The notes: a model not told the origin generated them from the sequence alone. DNA of 64,000 nt from Nematostella vectensis (GCF_932526225.1 NC_064044.1:12662084-12726083), one strand, 5' to 3'. Positions 1 to 12,200 are shown, counted from the stretch's first letter. A program made the numbers and translations.

Positions 1-441
1 GTGGGGAAGTTGATTGCCCCTACTTATGAGCCCCTGGCGTGTAGTATTGTAAGATCTTTGTAGTGACCTACCAAGAACCACTTGAACAGCTATAAGCTGT
101 CTATCCGGCCATTATCCACCCCACCCCCCATTTCGAAATCCTTGATCCGCCCCTGCACTGAAGTCACAGAGGGTGTGTGTGGATACTCGCTGACTATGAA
201 CATGAACAGGGGATGACTGGTGGCAAGACAGACTTTTTTATTCCCCCCCCCCCCCATCCCCATGATTACATCACTTTCCATACGCATACATGTAAGAGCG
301 AGTATATATACAACCTCCACATCTATACAAGGGTTATAGCCAGGATTTTGTATAGAAAGGGACCCAAAATGCGATCTTTGGGATGCAACATATTTGCCTG
401 TATTTTAAATAATGTCCCATACATTTACTGTATTTTTGGCT
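1..441. other. Non-coding flank with repeat-like ends
   Basis: I see no gene here. It holds a poly-C run near 245-255 and short stretches that look like ends of degraded mobile elements (around 105-160 and 335-375), but I find no complete inverted repeat or target duplication. Short reading frames are uninformative. The 43-bp minisatellite begins directly after it. Confidence 0.4.
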
Positions 442-3269
442 TCTAGAAGAAGGCCCCTGGTGCACCTTGGCCCTCTCACTAGTTACTAGAACAAGGCCCC
501 TGGTGCACCTTGGCCCTCTCGCTAGCTACTAGAAGAAGGCCCCTGGTGCACCTTGGCCCTCTGGCTAGCTACTAGAAGAAGGCCCCTGGTGCACCTTGGC
601 CCTCTCGCTAGCTACTAGAAGAAGGCCCCTGGTGCACGTTGACCCTCTCACTAGCTACTAGAAGAAGGCCCCTGGTGCACCTTGGCCCTCTCGCTAGCTA
701 CTAGAAGAAGGCCCCTGGTGCACCTTGGCCCTCTCGCTAGCTACTAGAAGAAGGCCCCTGTTGCACCTTTGCCCTCTCGCTAGCTACTAGAAGAAGGCCC
801 CTGGTGCACCTTGGCCCTCTCACTAGCTACTAGAAGAAGGCCCCTGGTGCACCTTGGCCCTCTCGCTAGCTACTAGAAGAAGGCCCCTGGTGCACCTTGG
901 CCCTCTCGCTAGCTACTAGAAGGCCCCTGGTGCACCTTGGCCCTCTCTCTAGCTACTAGAAGAAGGCCCCTGGTACACCTTGGCCCTCTCGCTAGCTGCT
1001 AGAAAAAGGCCCCTGGTGCACCTTGGCCCTCTCGCTAGCTACTAGAAGAAGGCCCCTGGTGCACCTTGGCCCTCTCGCTAGCTACTAGAAGAAGGCCCCT
1101 GGTGCACCTTGGCCCTCTCTCTAGCTACTAGAAGAAGGCCCCTGGTGCACCTTGGCCCTCTCTCTAGCTACTAGAAGAAGGCCCCTGGTGCACCTTGGCC
1201 CTCTCGCTAGCTACTAGAAGAAGGCCCCTGGTGCACCTTGGCCCTCTCGCTAGCTGCTAGAAAAAGGCCCCTGGTGCACCTTGGCCCTCTCGCTAGCTAC
1301 TAGAAGAAGGCCCCTGGTGCACCTTGGCCCTCTCGCTAGCTACTAGAAGAAGGCCCCTGGTGCACCTTGGCCCTCTCGCTAGCTACTAGAAGAAGGCCCC
1401 TGGTGCACCTTGGCCCTCTCGCTAGCTACTAGAAGAAGGCCCCTGGTGCACCTTGGCCCTCTCGCTAGCTACTAGAAGAAGGCCCCTGGTGCACCTTGGC
1501 CCTCTCGCTAGCTACTAGAAGAAGGCCCCTGGTGCACCTTGGCCCTCTCTCTAGCTACTAGAAGAAGGCCCCTGGTGCACTTTGGCCCTCTCTCTAGCTA
1601 CAAGAAGGCCCCTGGTGCACCTTGGCCCTTTCGCTAGCTACTAGAAGAAGGCCCCTGGTGCACCTTGGCCCTCTCGCTAGCTACTAGAAGAAGGCCCCTG
1701 GTGCACCTTGGCCCTCTCGCTAACTACTAGAAGAAGGCCCCTGGTGCACCTTGGCCCTCTCTCTAGCTACTAGAAGAAGGCCCCTGGTGCACCTTGGCCC
1801 TCTCGCTAGCTACTAGAAGAAGGCCCCTGGTGCACCTTGGCCCTCTCGCTAGCTACTAGAAGAAGGCCCTTGGTGCACCTTGGCCCTCTCGCTAGCTACT
1901 AGAAGAAGGCCCCTGGTGCACCTTGGCCCTCTCGCTAGCTACTAGAAGAAGGCCCCTGGTGCACCTTGGCCCTCTCTCTAGCTACTAGAAGGCCCCTGGT
2001 GCACCTTGGCTCTCTCGCTAGCTACTAGAAGAAGGCCCCTGGTGCACCTTGGCCCTCTCGCTAGCTACTAGAAGAAGACCCTGGTGCACGTTGACCCTCT
2101 CTCGCTAGCTACTAGAAGAAGGCCCCTGGTGCACCTTGGCCCTTTCGCTAGCTACTAGAAGAAGGCCCCTGGTGCACCTTGGCCCTCTCGCTAGCTACTA
2201 GAAGAAGGCCCCTGGTGCACCTTGGCCCTCTCGCTAACTACTAGAAGAAGGCCCCTGGTGCACCTTGGCCCTCTCTCTAGCTACTAGAAGAAGGCCCCTG
2301 GTGCACCTTGGCCCTCTCGCTAGCTACTAGAAGAAGGCCCCTGGTGCACCTTGGCCCTCTCGCTAGCTACTAGAAGAAGGCCCTTGGTGCACCTTGGCCC
2401 TCTCGCTAGCTACTAGAAGAAGGCCCCTGGTGCACCTTGGCCCTCTCGCTAGCTACTAGAAGAAGGCCCCTGGTGCACCTTGGCCCTCTCTCTAGCTACT
2501 AGAAGGCCCCTGGTGCACCTTGGCTCTCTCGCTAGCTACTAGAAGAAGGCCCCTGGTGCACCTTGGCCCTCTCGCTAGCTACTAGAAGAAGACCCTGGTG
2601 CACGTTGACCCTCTCTCGCTAGCTACTAGAAGAAGGCCCCTGGTGCACCTTGGCCCTCTCGCTAGCTACTAGAAGAAGGCCCCTGGTGCACCTTGGCCCT
2701 CTCGCTAGCTACTAGAAGAAGGCCCCTGGTGCACCTTGGCCCTCTCGCTAGCTACTAGAAGAAGGCCCCTGGTGCACCTTGGCCCTCTCGCTAGCTACTA
2801 GAAGAAGGCCCCTGGTGCGCCTTGGCCCTCTCGCTAGCTACTAGAAGAAGGCCCCTGGTGCACCTTGGCCCTCTCGCTAGCTACTAGAAGAAGGCCCCTG
2901 GTGCACCTTGGCCCTCTCGCTAGCTACTAGAAGAAGGCCCCTTGTGCACCTTGGCCCTCTCGCTAGCTACTAGAAGAAGGCCCCTGGTGCACCTTGGCCC
3001 TCTCGCTAGCTACTAGAAGAAGGCCCCTGGTGCACCTTGGCTCTCTCGTTAGCTACTAGAAGAAGGCCCCTTGTGCACCTTGGCCCTCTCGCTAGCTACT
3101 AGAAGAAGGCCCCTGGTGCACCTTGGCCCTCTCGCTAGCTACTAGAAGAAGGCCCCTGGTGCACCTTGGCCCTCTCGCTAGCTACTAGAAGAAGGCCCCT
3201 TGTGCACCTTGGCCCTCTCGCTAGATACTAGAAGAAGGCCCCTGGTGCACCTTGGCCCTCTCGCTAGCT
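442..3269. repeat. 43-bp minisatellite, about 66 copies
   Basis: A 43-bp unit is repeated head to tail with very high identity. It carries the core GGCCCCTGGTGCACCTTGGC followed by CTCTCGCTAGCTACTAGAAG. Variants include CTCTCTCTAG, a 38-bp unit lacking GAAGA, and a rare unit with GAAGAAGACCCTGG. The core is nearly palindromic around GGTGCACC, and GCTAGC and CTAG palindromes lie beside it, so single strands could form hairpins. A 12-unit block is itself duplicated at a 514-bp offset. All frames contain stops, so it is not coding. Confidence 0.97.
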
Positions 3270-4129
3270 TTTCCCCTGCATATAATTACTTCATGTTTGG
3301 ATTTGTCACTATATTTGTAATAGTTATGTAATAGTGGTTATGTTATAGGTTATAGTTTAAGATCTCTAATCTCTGTTCTCTTGATACTGTAGGTGTGTTT
3401 GTACTCTACGAGTTCTCTCCTATGATGGTTCAGTATACGGAAAGTAGAAGGTGAGACAAGCATAAGATTCAGAAGTAGGGGGTGGATAGATTAAAGCACG
3501 TTCTTACGAGTGGGCTTATTATTTCCGATGCTTTTTGGGGTGTTTGATACCTGAGTATACAGAAAGTAGAAGGTACGTTTGGAGACAAGCATGTAATTGT
3601 TAGTTTCTAGTTCAAGTTCAAGTTTATTTGCCACATATTTACAATAAGTACATTGAAGAAGGGCAATCACGCCGCCATTTTATGCTCCCGCTCGATGCCG
3701 AGTCACACAAAGAATCCATTTTTATCGGCTAATTCAAGCAAGTAACTTATAGGCTTTTAGTCAAATATCATTGATAAAGTATTAGTCTTCAATCGTGGAT
3801 GGTTATTTTGAATTTAACTTGCAAATAAACCGTTTAATTTTCAATTATAAACAATAACAAAGGAGAAGGTGACCGACATTATTTAGTATATCATAATCAG
3901 ACAAATACATGGCGTGTTTCTGCCTCAATCTAGTTCCAAGGTGTAAGGCTTTGTAACATTTTCAGGTCTTTCATGCATTTCCTCACGGGTGTATGTGCTA
4001 TTGTTGGCGGTATATTTACAGGTAAGCTTGCATTGCCTTTGCACTCATTTGACAAATGCTATTTTTGTGATTTGGTGCCTTCAACTCAGACTATATTTGA
4101 AATACTTGTATAGTACGCAATATATACTG
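3270..4129. other. Intergenic DNA between two minisatellites
   Basis: AT-rich DNA without a convincing exon. A short repeated motif (CAGTATACGGAAAGTAGAAGG, present around 3431 and again near 3555 as GAGTATACAGAAAGTAGAAGG) hints at local duplication. No promoter or RNA gene was recognised. Confidence 0.35.
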
Positions 4130-5205
4130 ACCTTTTCCACGCACCCACTGACCTTTTTGACACGACCACTGACCCTTTCATGTGCCAACTAAATATTTTC
4201 TTGATGCTATTCACGTGGTCACTGATCCTCCTCGATTGTCAAATTGCCCTGTTCACCTGTTAACTTATTCACGTATTTGCTGAACCTGTTCACGTGCCTT
4301 CCAACCCTGTTCACATGTCCTCTGACCCTGTTCACGTGCCCTCTGGCCCAGTCCATGTGTGCTTTGACCCTGTTCACGTGCCGGTGACCCTGTTTACATG
4401 CCGGTGACCCTGTTCACTTGCTCTCTGACCCTGTTCATGTGTCCTCTGGCCCAGTCCATGTGTGCCTTGTCCCTGTTCACGTGCCGGTGACCCTGTTCAT
4501 GTGCTCTCTGACCCTGTTCACGTGCCCTCTGACCCTGTTCACTTGCCCCTGACCCTTTTCACGTGTTTAATTACCCTACCCACATGATCGTGTGTTCAAT
4601 GCCCCTGTTCAGGTGTCTCCTGATCTAGTCCACTGAACCTTGGCCCTGTTCACATGCCCTCTGACCCTGCTCACGTGCCCTCTGACCCTGTTCACGTGCC
4701 CTCTGACCCTGCTCACGTGCCCTCTGACCCTGCTCACGTGCCCTCTGACCCTGCTCACATGCCCTCTGACCCTGCTCACGTGCCCTCTGACCCTGTTCAC
4801 GTGCCCTATGACTCCGTTCACATGCCCTCTGACCCTGCTCACGTGCCCTCTGACCCTGTTCATGTGCCCTCTGACCCCGTTCACGTGCCCTCTGACCCTG
4901 TTCACGTGCTCTCTGACCCTGTTCACGAGCCCCCTAACTCTTTCCACGTGTTTAATTACCCTACCCACGTGTTCACTGACCATGTTCGCGTGCCCTCTGA
5001 CCCTGCTCACGTGCCCTCTGACCCTGTTCACGTGCCCTCTGACCCCATTCACGTGTCCTCTGACCCAGTTCACTTGCCCTCTGCCGCCATTTACGTGCCC
5101 TCTGACCCTGCTCACGTGCCCTCTGACCATGCTCACGTGCCCTCTGCCCCCATTTACGTGGCGTCTTACCCTGTTTACGTTGCAACTGACCCTGTTTTCT
5201 TGGTT
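4130..5205. repeat. 21-bp minisatellite rich in CACGTG
   Basis: The unit is 21 bp (GCCCTCTGACCCTGCTCACGT). It is regular from about 4633 to 5160 and increasingly degenerate towards 4130. Because 21 is a multiple of three, several frames stay open on both strands and give seven-residue repeats; this follows from the repeat period and is not evidence of a gene. Most units carry the palindrome CACGTG, the core of an E-box. Confidence 0.93.
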
Positions 5206-5494
5206 TCAGTTGCTGGTCTTGTAGACTCAATGATCTACCATTCATCCCGCGCACTGCAGAAGAAAATCGACCTAGGGAAAGCGGGTTGACGTATCGCACT
5301 GCGCAAGTTAAATATAAATGCGACAGAAAGACACTTCTACAAAGAGCTGAGAGGGACAGCATTTGGCATGATAGGGGACTCGTCAGGATAAACCCGTGCA
5401 CGAATACATTCCCACTATTTGGCATCACAACCCTTGTGTGTATTTGTCTGAGTGTGGCGAAGCCATATGTCTGACTTATCGTCCAGGCATCATT

Positions 5495-5748
5495 TTAAAG
5501 CCGCATTGTCACCAGTTTACTTCCGGTCGATTACATAACAATATCCGATGATTTTTAACGGAAAACGCGAAAAATATTTCAAAATATTGAAAGCAGTGTG
5601 TATATTGCAAGTTTCTTCGAGGATGTGATTGATAATTTAGAGCGGATGGCATGTTAAATATCTCGGATTCTAATAGATTCTTTTGTCTTTTAACGGTTGA
5701 GGTTTCCGTCGGACCTCCGGAAGTGAACTGGTGACAATGCGGCTTTAA
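5495..5748. mobile_element. TTAA-flanked MITE
   Basis: A non-coding element of about 250 bp bounded by TTAA at 5495-5498 and 5745-5748. Just inside lie terminal inverted repeats of about 28 bp beginning AGCCGCATTGTCACCAGTT and ending CTTCCGG, with one mismatch (TTTAC against TTCAC). TTAA target duplication is typical of piggyBac-type transposition; a TA duplication with TIRs starting one or two bases further out is an alternative reading. There is no transposase frame, so it is non-autonomous. Confidence 0.85.
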
Positions 5749-6273
5749 GTGACGTCGCAAATACTTGCTTACATGGCTAAGTCTGGCGGGTTATCGTATA
5801 GGTCAATACCGTTGTCACCGTTGATGTCATATTTGTTCGACTGTACTTGTAACGTCTTTGAAGTTGTTCGCTTTAGACAGCTATAACTTTAATGCATTCC
5901 AGAATCGTGCTTTGTGGCCCTTGAAGATACAGTGGTTTGTTTCTACATTTCCCGTATTTTATGAACGTTTCAAGGTGTAAATTTGTAGACGTAAGCTCCC
6001 TTTCATTTCTTCTTAAAGTTTCCGCCCCAATGGGGACCACCGCATCACCAAGGGCCTCTCTTCCCCTATAAGCGGCCAATATACAGTAGTTAGGAGTTTT
6101 GTGTTGTTGAGTCTTCTGTTCTCTCTTCCAAGGGACCTAGCTGAGCCCTTTATTCACTCGATGTATATTTTAAGTACTAATACCTCTCACAACTTTTCAC
6201 ATAGAATAAAATTAATATCAGATTTTTATACCGTGTGTGTTGTTTTGCCTGATTTCGTAACAAAACTTATACC

Positions 6274-6502
6274 GCATCCACACCAGCCCTTAAACCAGTT
6301 TAAAGGTGGCTTAACTAAACTGGTTTAAATCTTAATCTCCCAAGAGAAGACAGAACCAAAAACAAACCTGAATAGACTGTGCTGTACATGTTACTAAGTG
6401 ATAATTTAGCTAGTAAGAATTCAACACAATGAGAAACTTGGGAAGTTATCAGGCAAAGAAAAACCTTGTTTAACTAAACATGGTTTTGGTGTGAATGCAG
6501 CA
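6274..6502. mobile_element. Possible MITE with diverged ends
   Basis: The left end reads GCATCCACACCAGCCC and the right end, read inverted, GCATTCACACCAAAACC. Each is followed inward by sequence related to TTTAGTTAAA. Next to the left end a perfect 13-bp hairpin (TTAAACCAGTTTA at 6290-6302 and its complement at 6316-6328) encloses 13 bp. The ends are diverged and I see no clear target duplication, so the assignment is tentative. Confidence 0.4.
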
Positions 6503-6547
6503 TTAGAAACGTGATGCACAGCTTGTCCCGTGATGCACTGCAGGACT

Positions 6548-6700
6548 GTCAGATTCACCTTTCCCACAACTCCTTGCGACACGCGCATGAAACAGAGGTC
6601 AGGCGTCAAAATTGTAAACAAGATGGCAAAGTCTGTTTTTATCCTCATTTTCACGAGCGCGTCGCAAAAAGTTGGAAGTAGTGGGAAAGGTGAATTAGAC
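6548..6700. repeat. Imperfect inverted repeat (fold-back)
   Basis: The left arm GTCAGATTCACCTTTCCCAC (from 6548) matches the complement of the right arm ending at 6700 (GTCTAATTCACCTTTCCCAC). The match continues inward through a TTGCGACRCGC block. The arms are about 45 bp with mismatches and one gap. It is probably a degraded mobile element next to the preceding candidate. Confidence 0.6.
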
Positions 6701-7969
6701 TGCGCACGGCTTGGCTAAATCACGGCTAATACGAGAAACCACAGGTGTCCCCTTTAAGCTCTTTCTTTCACCAGACAGACTGACTTGTGACATTACACTA
6801 ATTTTACTCCAATAACATAAACATCTGCAATCACTATGATTGTATTAAGATCTTTTTTAAAGACTGCACCCACCATCCCCCCTCCCCCATCAAATAGCAG
6901 AATCAAAATAACCGTCCCGTAATGGTAGTGGGTTTTCGTCCTTTTTATGCGGTGGAGCTGGACAATGCTGTTGTGCGCTTGATTTAAAATGATGCATTTC
7001 TACACTACACTCTTGTCCTTTTGCCTTCGTATCACCATTGGTTCGGCGTCGTGCCTAAAAAAAGTTTGACAGCTGAAGGAAGCATTTGTATGTTTTTTTC
7101 GGAATAACCGCCAAGCAACAATAATAATAATTAATAATAATTTATTGATTTCTATAGCGAGATTCTAAAGACTCTAAAGATTCTAAAGACACCCAGAGCT
7201 CTTTGCGGTCGCAGCTTCCCGCGCAAGGTTTCGCATCATGCCCGCATTGTCTGCCGGGAAGTTACTTATCTGTACCACGAGTTGTTTGTTTACATCGTTC
7301 GAATCGAGAGTTCACTCTAAGTTTGGGGTAGTTCTGCTCTCAAACAATCTTCTACGACTCCAAATATACCTGCAAATAGGGTCACACCTTCAAAGGTAAG
7401 AAATTGCGAGGGAACACACAATTCTCGTGACTTTTACGGTCACCAGTAAAGGGTCAGAGCCCCGCAGTAAATTATAATCCTGTTAAACAATTCGAAGTAA
7501 ATCTAAACGAGGGTCGCCTCACAAAAGAAGGTTACTGAAGTTCAGGGGGTCGAAGGTATTTTGTTTGAGAAGCTTTAGAATAATCGTATTTTGACTTTAC
7601 GCTACGAAAAGTTAGGTTGCTCGCAACGGGTCCCAAACTCAGATAAGCGCAGTCCTGTTCGAACCTTTTTGTTTTGATAATTGAGATTAATTATTCAAAT
7701 GCTAATTCGGAAATGCCGCCAAAGTCAGCAAAGCCTTTAACATAAACCTTTAAAAAATCAGTTTAGTTAATACACTTTATTGAATTCAGGCTGTGAATTA
7801 TTATATTTTGGCAATAAAAAGTACCAGAAACAAATAGTGAAATTTCATGTTTACAGTACATTGACCAATGTTTTTTTCCATAACCTTACATTTTTCCTGT
7901 CGGTTGAAAGGGGAGCAGACCTTTTTTTGCCACAGAATTTATTCATTTTATGATTTATTTCTAAAGGTG
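6701..7969. other. Non-coding DNA upstream of the zinc-finger gene
   Basis: It contains a short ATA/TAA microsatellite (about 7118-7145) followed by TCTAAAGA repeats (7166-7190). A possible splice donor (CAAAG|GTAAG at 7395/7396) and an acceptor-like tract ending at 9119 (TTCCTATTGTCAAG) would allow a 5'UTR exon near 7270-7395. The next minisatellite would then lie in the first intron. I cannot support this further. Confidence 0.25.
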
Positions 7970-9062
7970 CCTGCAAGCCTAGCTGCCCCCATCCCACCCT
8001 GCCCATCCATTTCCAGCTTGCCCCCCCTGCCCATCCATTTCCAGCTAGCCCCCCCTGCCCATCCATTTCCAGCTAGCCCCCCCCCTTGTCCTGCCCATTC
8101 ATTTCCAGCTATCCCCCCTTGTCCTGCCCATTCATTTCCAGCTAGCCCCCCTGCCCATTCATTTCCAGCTAGCCCCCCCTGCCCATCCATTTCCAGCTAG
8201 CCCCCCCTGCCCATTCATTTCCAGCTAGCCCCCCTGCCCATTCATTTCCAGCTAGCCCCCCCTGCCCATTCATTTCCAGCTAGCCCCCCCTGCCCATCCA
8301 TTTCCAGCTAGCCCCCCCTGCCCATCCATTTCCAGCTAGCCCCCCCTGCCCATTCATTTCCAGCTAGCCCCCCTGCCCATTCATTTCCAGCTAGCCCCCC
8401 TGCCCATCCATTTCCAGCTAGCCCCCCTGCCCATCCATTTCCAGCTAGCCCCCCTGCCCATTCATTTCCAGCTAGCCCCCCCCTGCCCATCCATTTCCAG
8501 CTAGCCCCCCCTGCCCATTCATTTCCAGCTAGCCCCCCCTGCCCATTCATTTCCAGCTAGCCCCCCTGCCCATCCATTTCCAGCTAGCCCCCCTGCCCAT
8601 CCATTTCCAGCTAGCCCCCCTGCCCATTCATTTCCAGCTAGCCCCCCCTGCCCATCCATTTCCAGCTAGCCCCCCCTGCCCATTCATTTCCAGCTAGCCC
8701 CCCCTGCCCATCCATTTCCAGCTAGCCCCCCCTGCCCATTCATTTCCAGCTAGCCCCCCCTGCCCATCCATTTCCAGCTAGCCCCCCCTGCCCATTCATT
8801 TCCAGCTAGCCCCCCCTGCCCATTCATTTCCAGCTAGCCCCCCTGCCCATCCATTTCCAGCTAGCCCCCCTGCCCATTCATTTCCAGCTAGCCCCCCCTG
8901 CCCATCCATTTCCAGCTAGCCCCCCCTGCCCATTCATTTCCAGCTAGCCCCCCCTGCCCATTCATTTCCAGCTACCCCCCCCCTGCCCATTCATTTCCAG
9001 CTAGCCCCCCCCTGCCCATCCATTTCCAGCTAGCCCCCCCCCTGCCCATCTATTCCAGCTAT
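7970..9062. repeat. 26-28 bp minisatellite, about 40 copies
   Basis: The unit is CCCCCCTGCCCATTCATTT followed by CCAGCTAG. Its length varies only by the C run (5-8 C), and there is a T/C variant at CATTCATT/CATCCATT. It ends 85 bp before the WW-coding exon of the zinc-finger gene. The apparent frames (Gly/Ala/Trp-rich on the minus strand) shift with C-run length and are not genes. Confidence 0.95.
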
Positions 9063-9147
9063 TGCTAGCTAAGCTAAACTTCCCTCTTTATTAAGTCAAA
9101 CACATATTTTTTTATTCCTATTGTCAAGCCTGCAAGCTCAGAGAAGC

Positions 9148-9255
9148 ATGTCTGAATGTGAAGATTGGTTTGCCTATAAGAACAAGTCAGGAGAAACTAT
9201 GTTTTATTACAACAATAACACACAGGAATACAGATGGAATAGAAAATACTGTGCG
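9148..9255 (+). CDS. WW-domain exon of the zinc-finger gene
   Basis: Thirty-six codons beginning at ATG 9148 and ending at a consensus donor (GTAAGT). The translation contains DWFAYKNKSGE and then FYYNNNTQEYRW. Tryptophan spacing is 23 residues, with the Gly, aromatic pair and Thr where the WW family has them. A pyrimidine-rich acceptor-like tract ends at 9119, so a non-coding first exon further upstream is possible. Confidence 0.75.
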
Positions 9256-12200
9256 GTAAGTAAAAGGCTCTAACCCTTTACAAAAAAGTGTTTAGCGTAA
9301 GTGTTAACCATAATAAAGATGCCAAAAAATTAACTGTAGCTGTAAAAACTGCATTTTTCTGCCGTGAAACATACGGGACCCTCTTCCCATTTTACCAAGA
9401 CTTACCAAAAAGAAGTAACTTCTTATGAAAGGATCTTCAAATACTCTGCAGTGACTATCCATTTATGATCTAATAACAGTAAATGTGGACCTACCTCCCC
9501 CTCCACACCTCCTTAGCAAGTTCTATAGGTATGCGCACCTGTTAGCCTGCAGTAACATTAATCCCTTTTACATCATGAGCAATCAAGTCACTTTCCCATC
9601 GTCTTACAATATATTTACCAGGGGTGTTTATGGGAAGCAAATATGAAGCAAAGAAATTATTTGTAACAGCAGGGACATACCCCTGATTGGCTGATGGAGG
9701 TGTGCACTTAAGGTATAGGTCTCATGGAAAAAGGATACTACTTCACGATCATTCAATAAGTGCACACCCCTGTGTATGTGCCTGACATACTGCACCAAAA
9801 TGGGCTACAAAAGCTAACAACTCAAACAAATACAGCCCCAATAGACTGTGAAACATCTCAAGGCTTTGTTGGAAATAATTTCTACCAGAGAGAACACATT
9901 TCCATGTGGGCCTTTGAAATATATTCCATTGTTTTTTCCCCACTCTCCTCGGTGATGTTCTCATATCTTTAGGTCCTTAATTTCTGAGTGAAAGCCCTTA
10001 TTTTTTCTCAATATCTTATAAAAAAAAACAAGGAAGTCCAAAAACTCTAGGAAAGTCTCTGCCCCTACCCCCAAACCTACCACACCCTAGCTAACATTCA
10101 CACCCCATCTGGTAAAGTAGTAGCCATTGCCTATTAAAATCAGCCTGCCTGTTTCAATTCCACTGTTTTTGGGTTTTGTGTTCTAGTGCTTCAAAAGAGC
10201 TGAGTCTGCCGGGTCTGCTGGGTCTGCTGGGTCTCCTTGCTGCAACATAGAACAAGGGAATGACCTCTTGGATTCAAACTGGACGTTATCGACCATTAAC
10301 ACACTTCCAAAAGTCACTCAAAAGTATTCACATACAGATGAGCAAATGGGGCAACAACAGGAAAGCTTGAATAATTCATTGCAAAATAAAATGAATACAC
10401 TAAAACAAACTTTTAGATTTAAGAAGTCAGCGGTAAAACAAGAGTTTATAGGCGAGAAAATAGGATTACAACAAGGATATCCCCAGGCATCCGATGAAGA
10501 TGTGGAGAATCTTCTAGAACCCTCTCGATTGCAATCAACTGTCACAGTGAAACACGAGAGACCAGAGTCGCAACGTGTGGCTCTTGAGGAGTTAGTGCAA
10601 GGTCTGGAAAATGTTATAGAGCCTTCAACTGTCACATTTAGACAAGAACAACTCAAAACAGTGGAGGGACCATGGACGCAATGTGAAGCTCTGCAGACAT
10701 TAGACCGAGGTATCGAGAATATTCTGGAGGCTTCTAGATTGCCACCAACACTCACAGTTAAGCAAGAACAACTCGAAACAGAAGAGAGACCAGAGTTGCA
10801 ACGTGAATCATTAGACCAAGGAGTGAGGAATATTCTAGAACAATCCGAACCACTCCAAACAGGACAGGCTGGAGAGTCACGGAAAGAAATCCTGCAGCCA
10901 TTAGACCAAGATTTTGGGAATGTTTTAGAACATTCTAGATGCCTGACTTGTGACAAATCATTTTCTTCAGCTTTTCACCTGGAGCTGCACAACCGTGTTC
11001 ATGTGGAGTATCGACCTCACGCCTGTTGGATGTGTCACAAGGCCTTCAAGCACAAAACAGCTCTGGTGCTACATAAAAAGACGCACTTGGAGTATCAAGA
11101 GTGGCGGGTAAGACTAAAAACGCTTCCACATAAGTGTAGGGTTTGTTCTGCTGGATTTCCAACACTGTGTAAACAAAGGCGCCATGAGAGGAGCCATCAA
11201 AAGAACCGTCAGTTTAAGTGTAATAAGTGTAGCTGGGCTTTCCCATGGAAATGCGAGTTGGTTCGCCACCAAACACGTCACACTGAGAAATATGTCCATA
11301 TCTGTTACGATTGCGGCAGGGGCTTTTCCACCGCGATTGTAATGAAGCGGCACAAGTTTGGCATGAATCCCTTTAAGTGTGAGATGTGTGAGCAAGATTT
11401 TCCTGGACAAACAGAGTTAGCAGAGCACGTGCGAAAGCACGTTGGTGAAAAACCATTTGAGTGTGAGACATGCGGGAAACGCTTTTCTTCCCAAGGTTCC
11501 TTTAAAATCCACTTAAACTCCCATGGCAACGAGAAACCATATTCTTGTTATGTTTGTGGGAAAGCATTCCGCCTTAGAGGAAACATGCTGCAGCATCTGA
11601 GAAGCCACACCCTCGAGAAACCGTACAAATGTGCTCTCTGCGATAAAGCTTTCAGCCATTCAAGTCATTGCAATCGTCATATGGAGACTGTGCACTCCAC
11701 CACTCGGCCTTACGCGTGCGACAAATGCCCTAGGACATTCAAATGCCGCAGTACTCGTAACACCCATTTGAAGCTTCATACTCAGGGCGTCGATGAGAAA
11801 TCGTTTGTTTGTGAGATCTGTGGTAAGGGCTTAAGAACTAAGAGTAGTCTTAGGGATCATAGAAAAACGCATACGGATAATAAACCGTTTGTGTGCGAGG
11901 AATGCGGCAAGACATTCCGCGCGAATCATAACTTGGTTAATCATGTTTTAACTCACGCTGCGAGTAGGATGTTCCATTGTGTGAATTGCGGAACTGGATT
12001 TGGGCCTTCTGTCCGTGCTCTTAAGCGCAAACAAGGGATGGAGATTGAGAGAGAAGAGTACTGCAATCTATGTAAACCGAAGCACACCTCGCGTTTCCAA
12101 TGCGAAACATGCGGCCGAGAGTTCTATCGACGTTACGAGTTCAAGTTACACGTGGCTTCTCACAGTAAAACTCGCCCATTTCAGTGTGAACTCTGCGATG

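Noticed and set aside
442-3269. CRISPR array
   Set aside because: Direct repeats are contiguous with no unique spacers. The same holds for all arrays here, and the genome is animal.
4640-5289. Overlapping frames of about 200 codons in the 21-bp array
   Set aside because: Several frames are open on both strands, as expected for a 21-bp period; not a gene.
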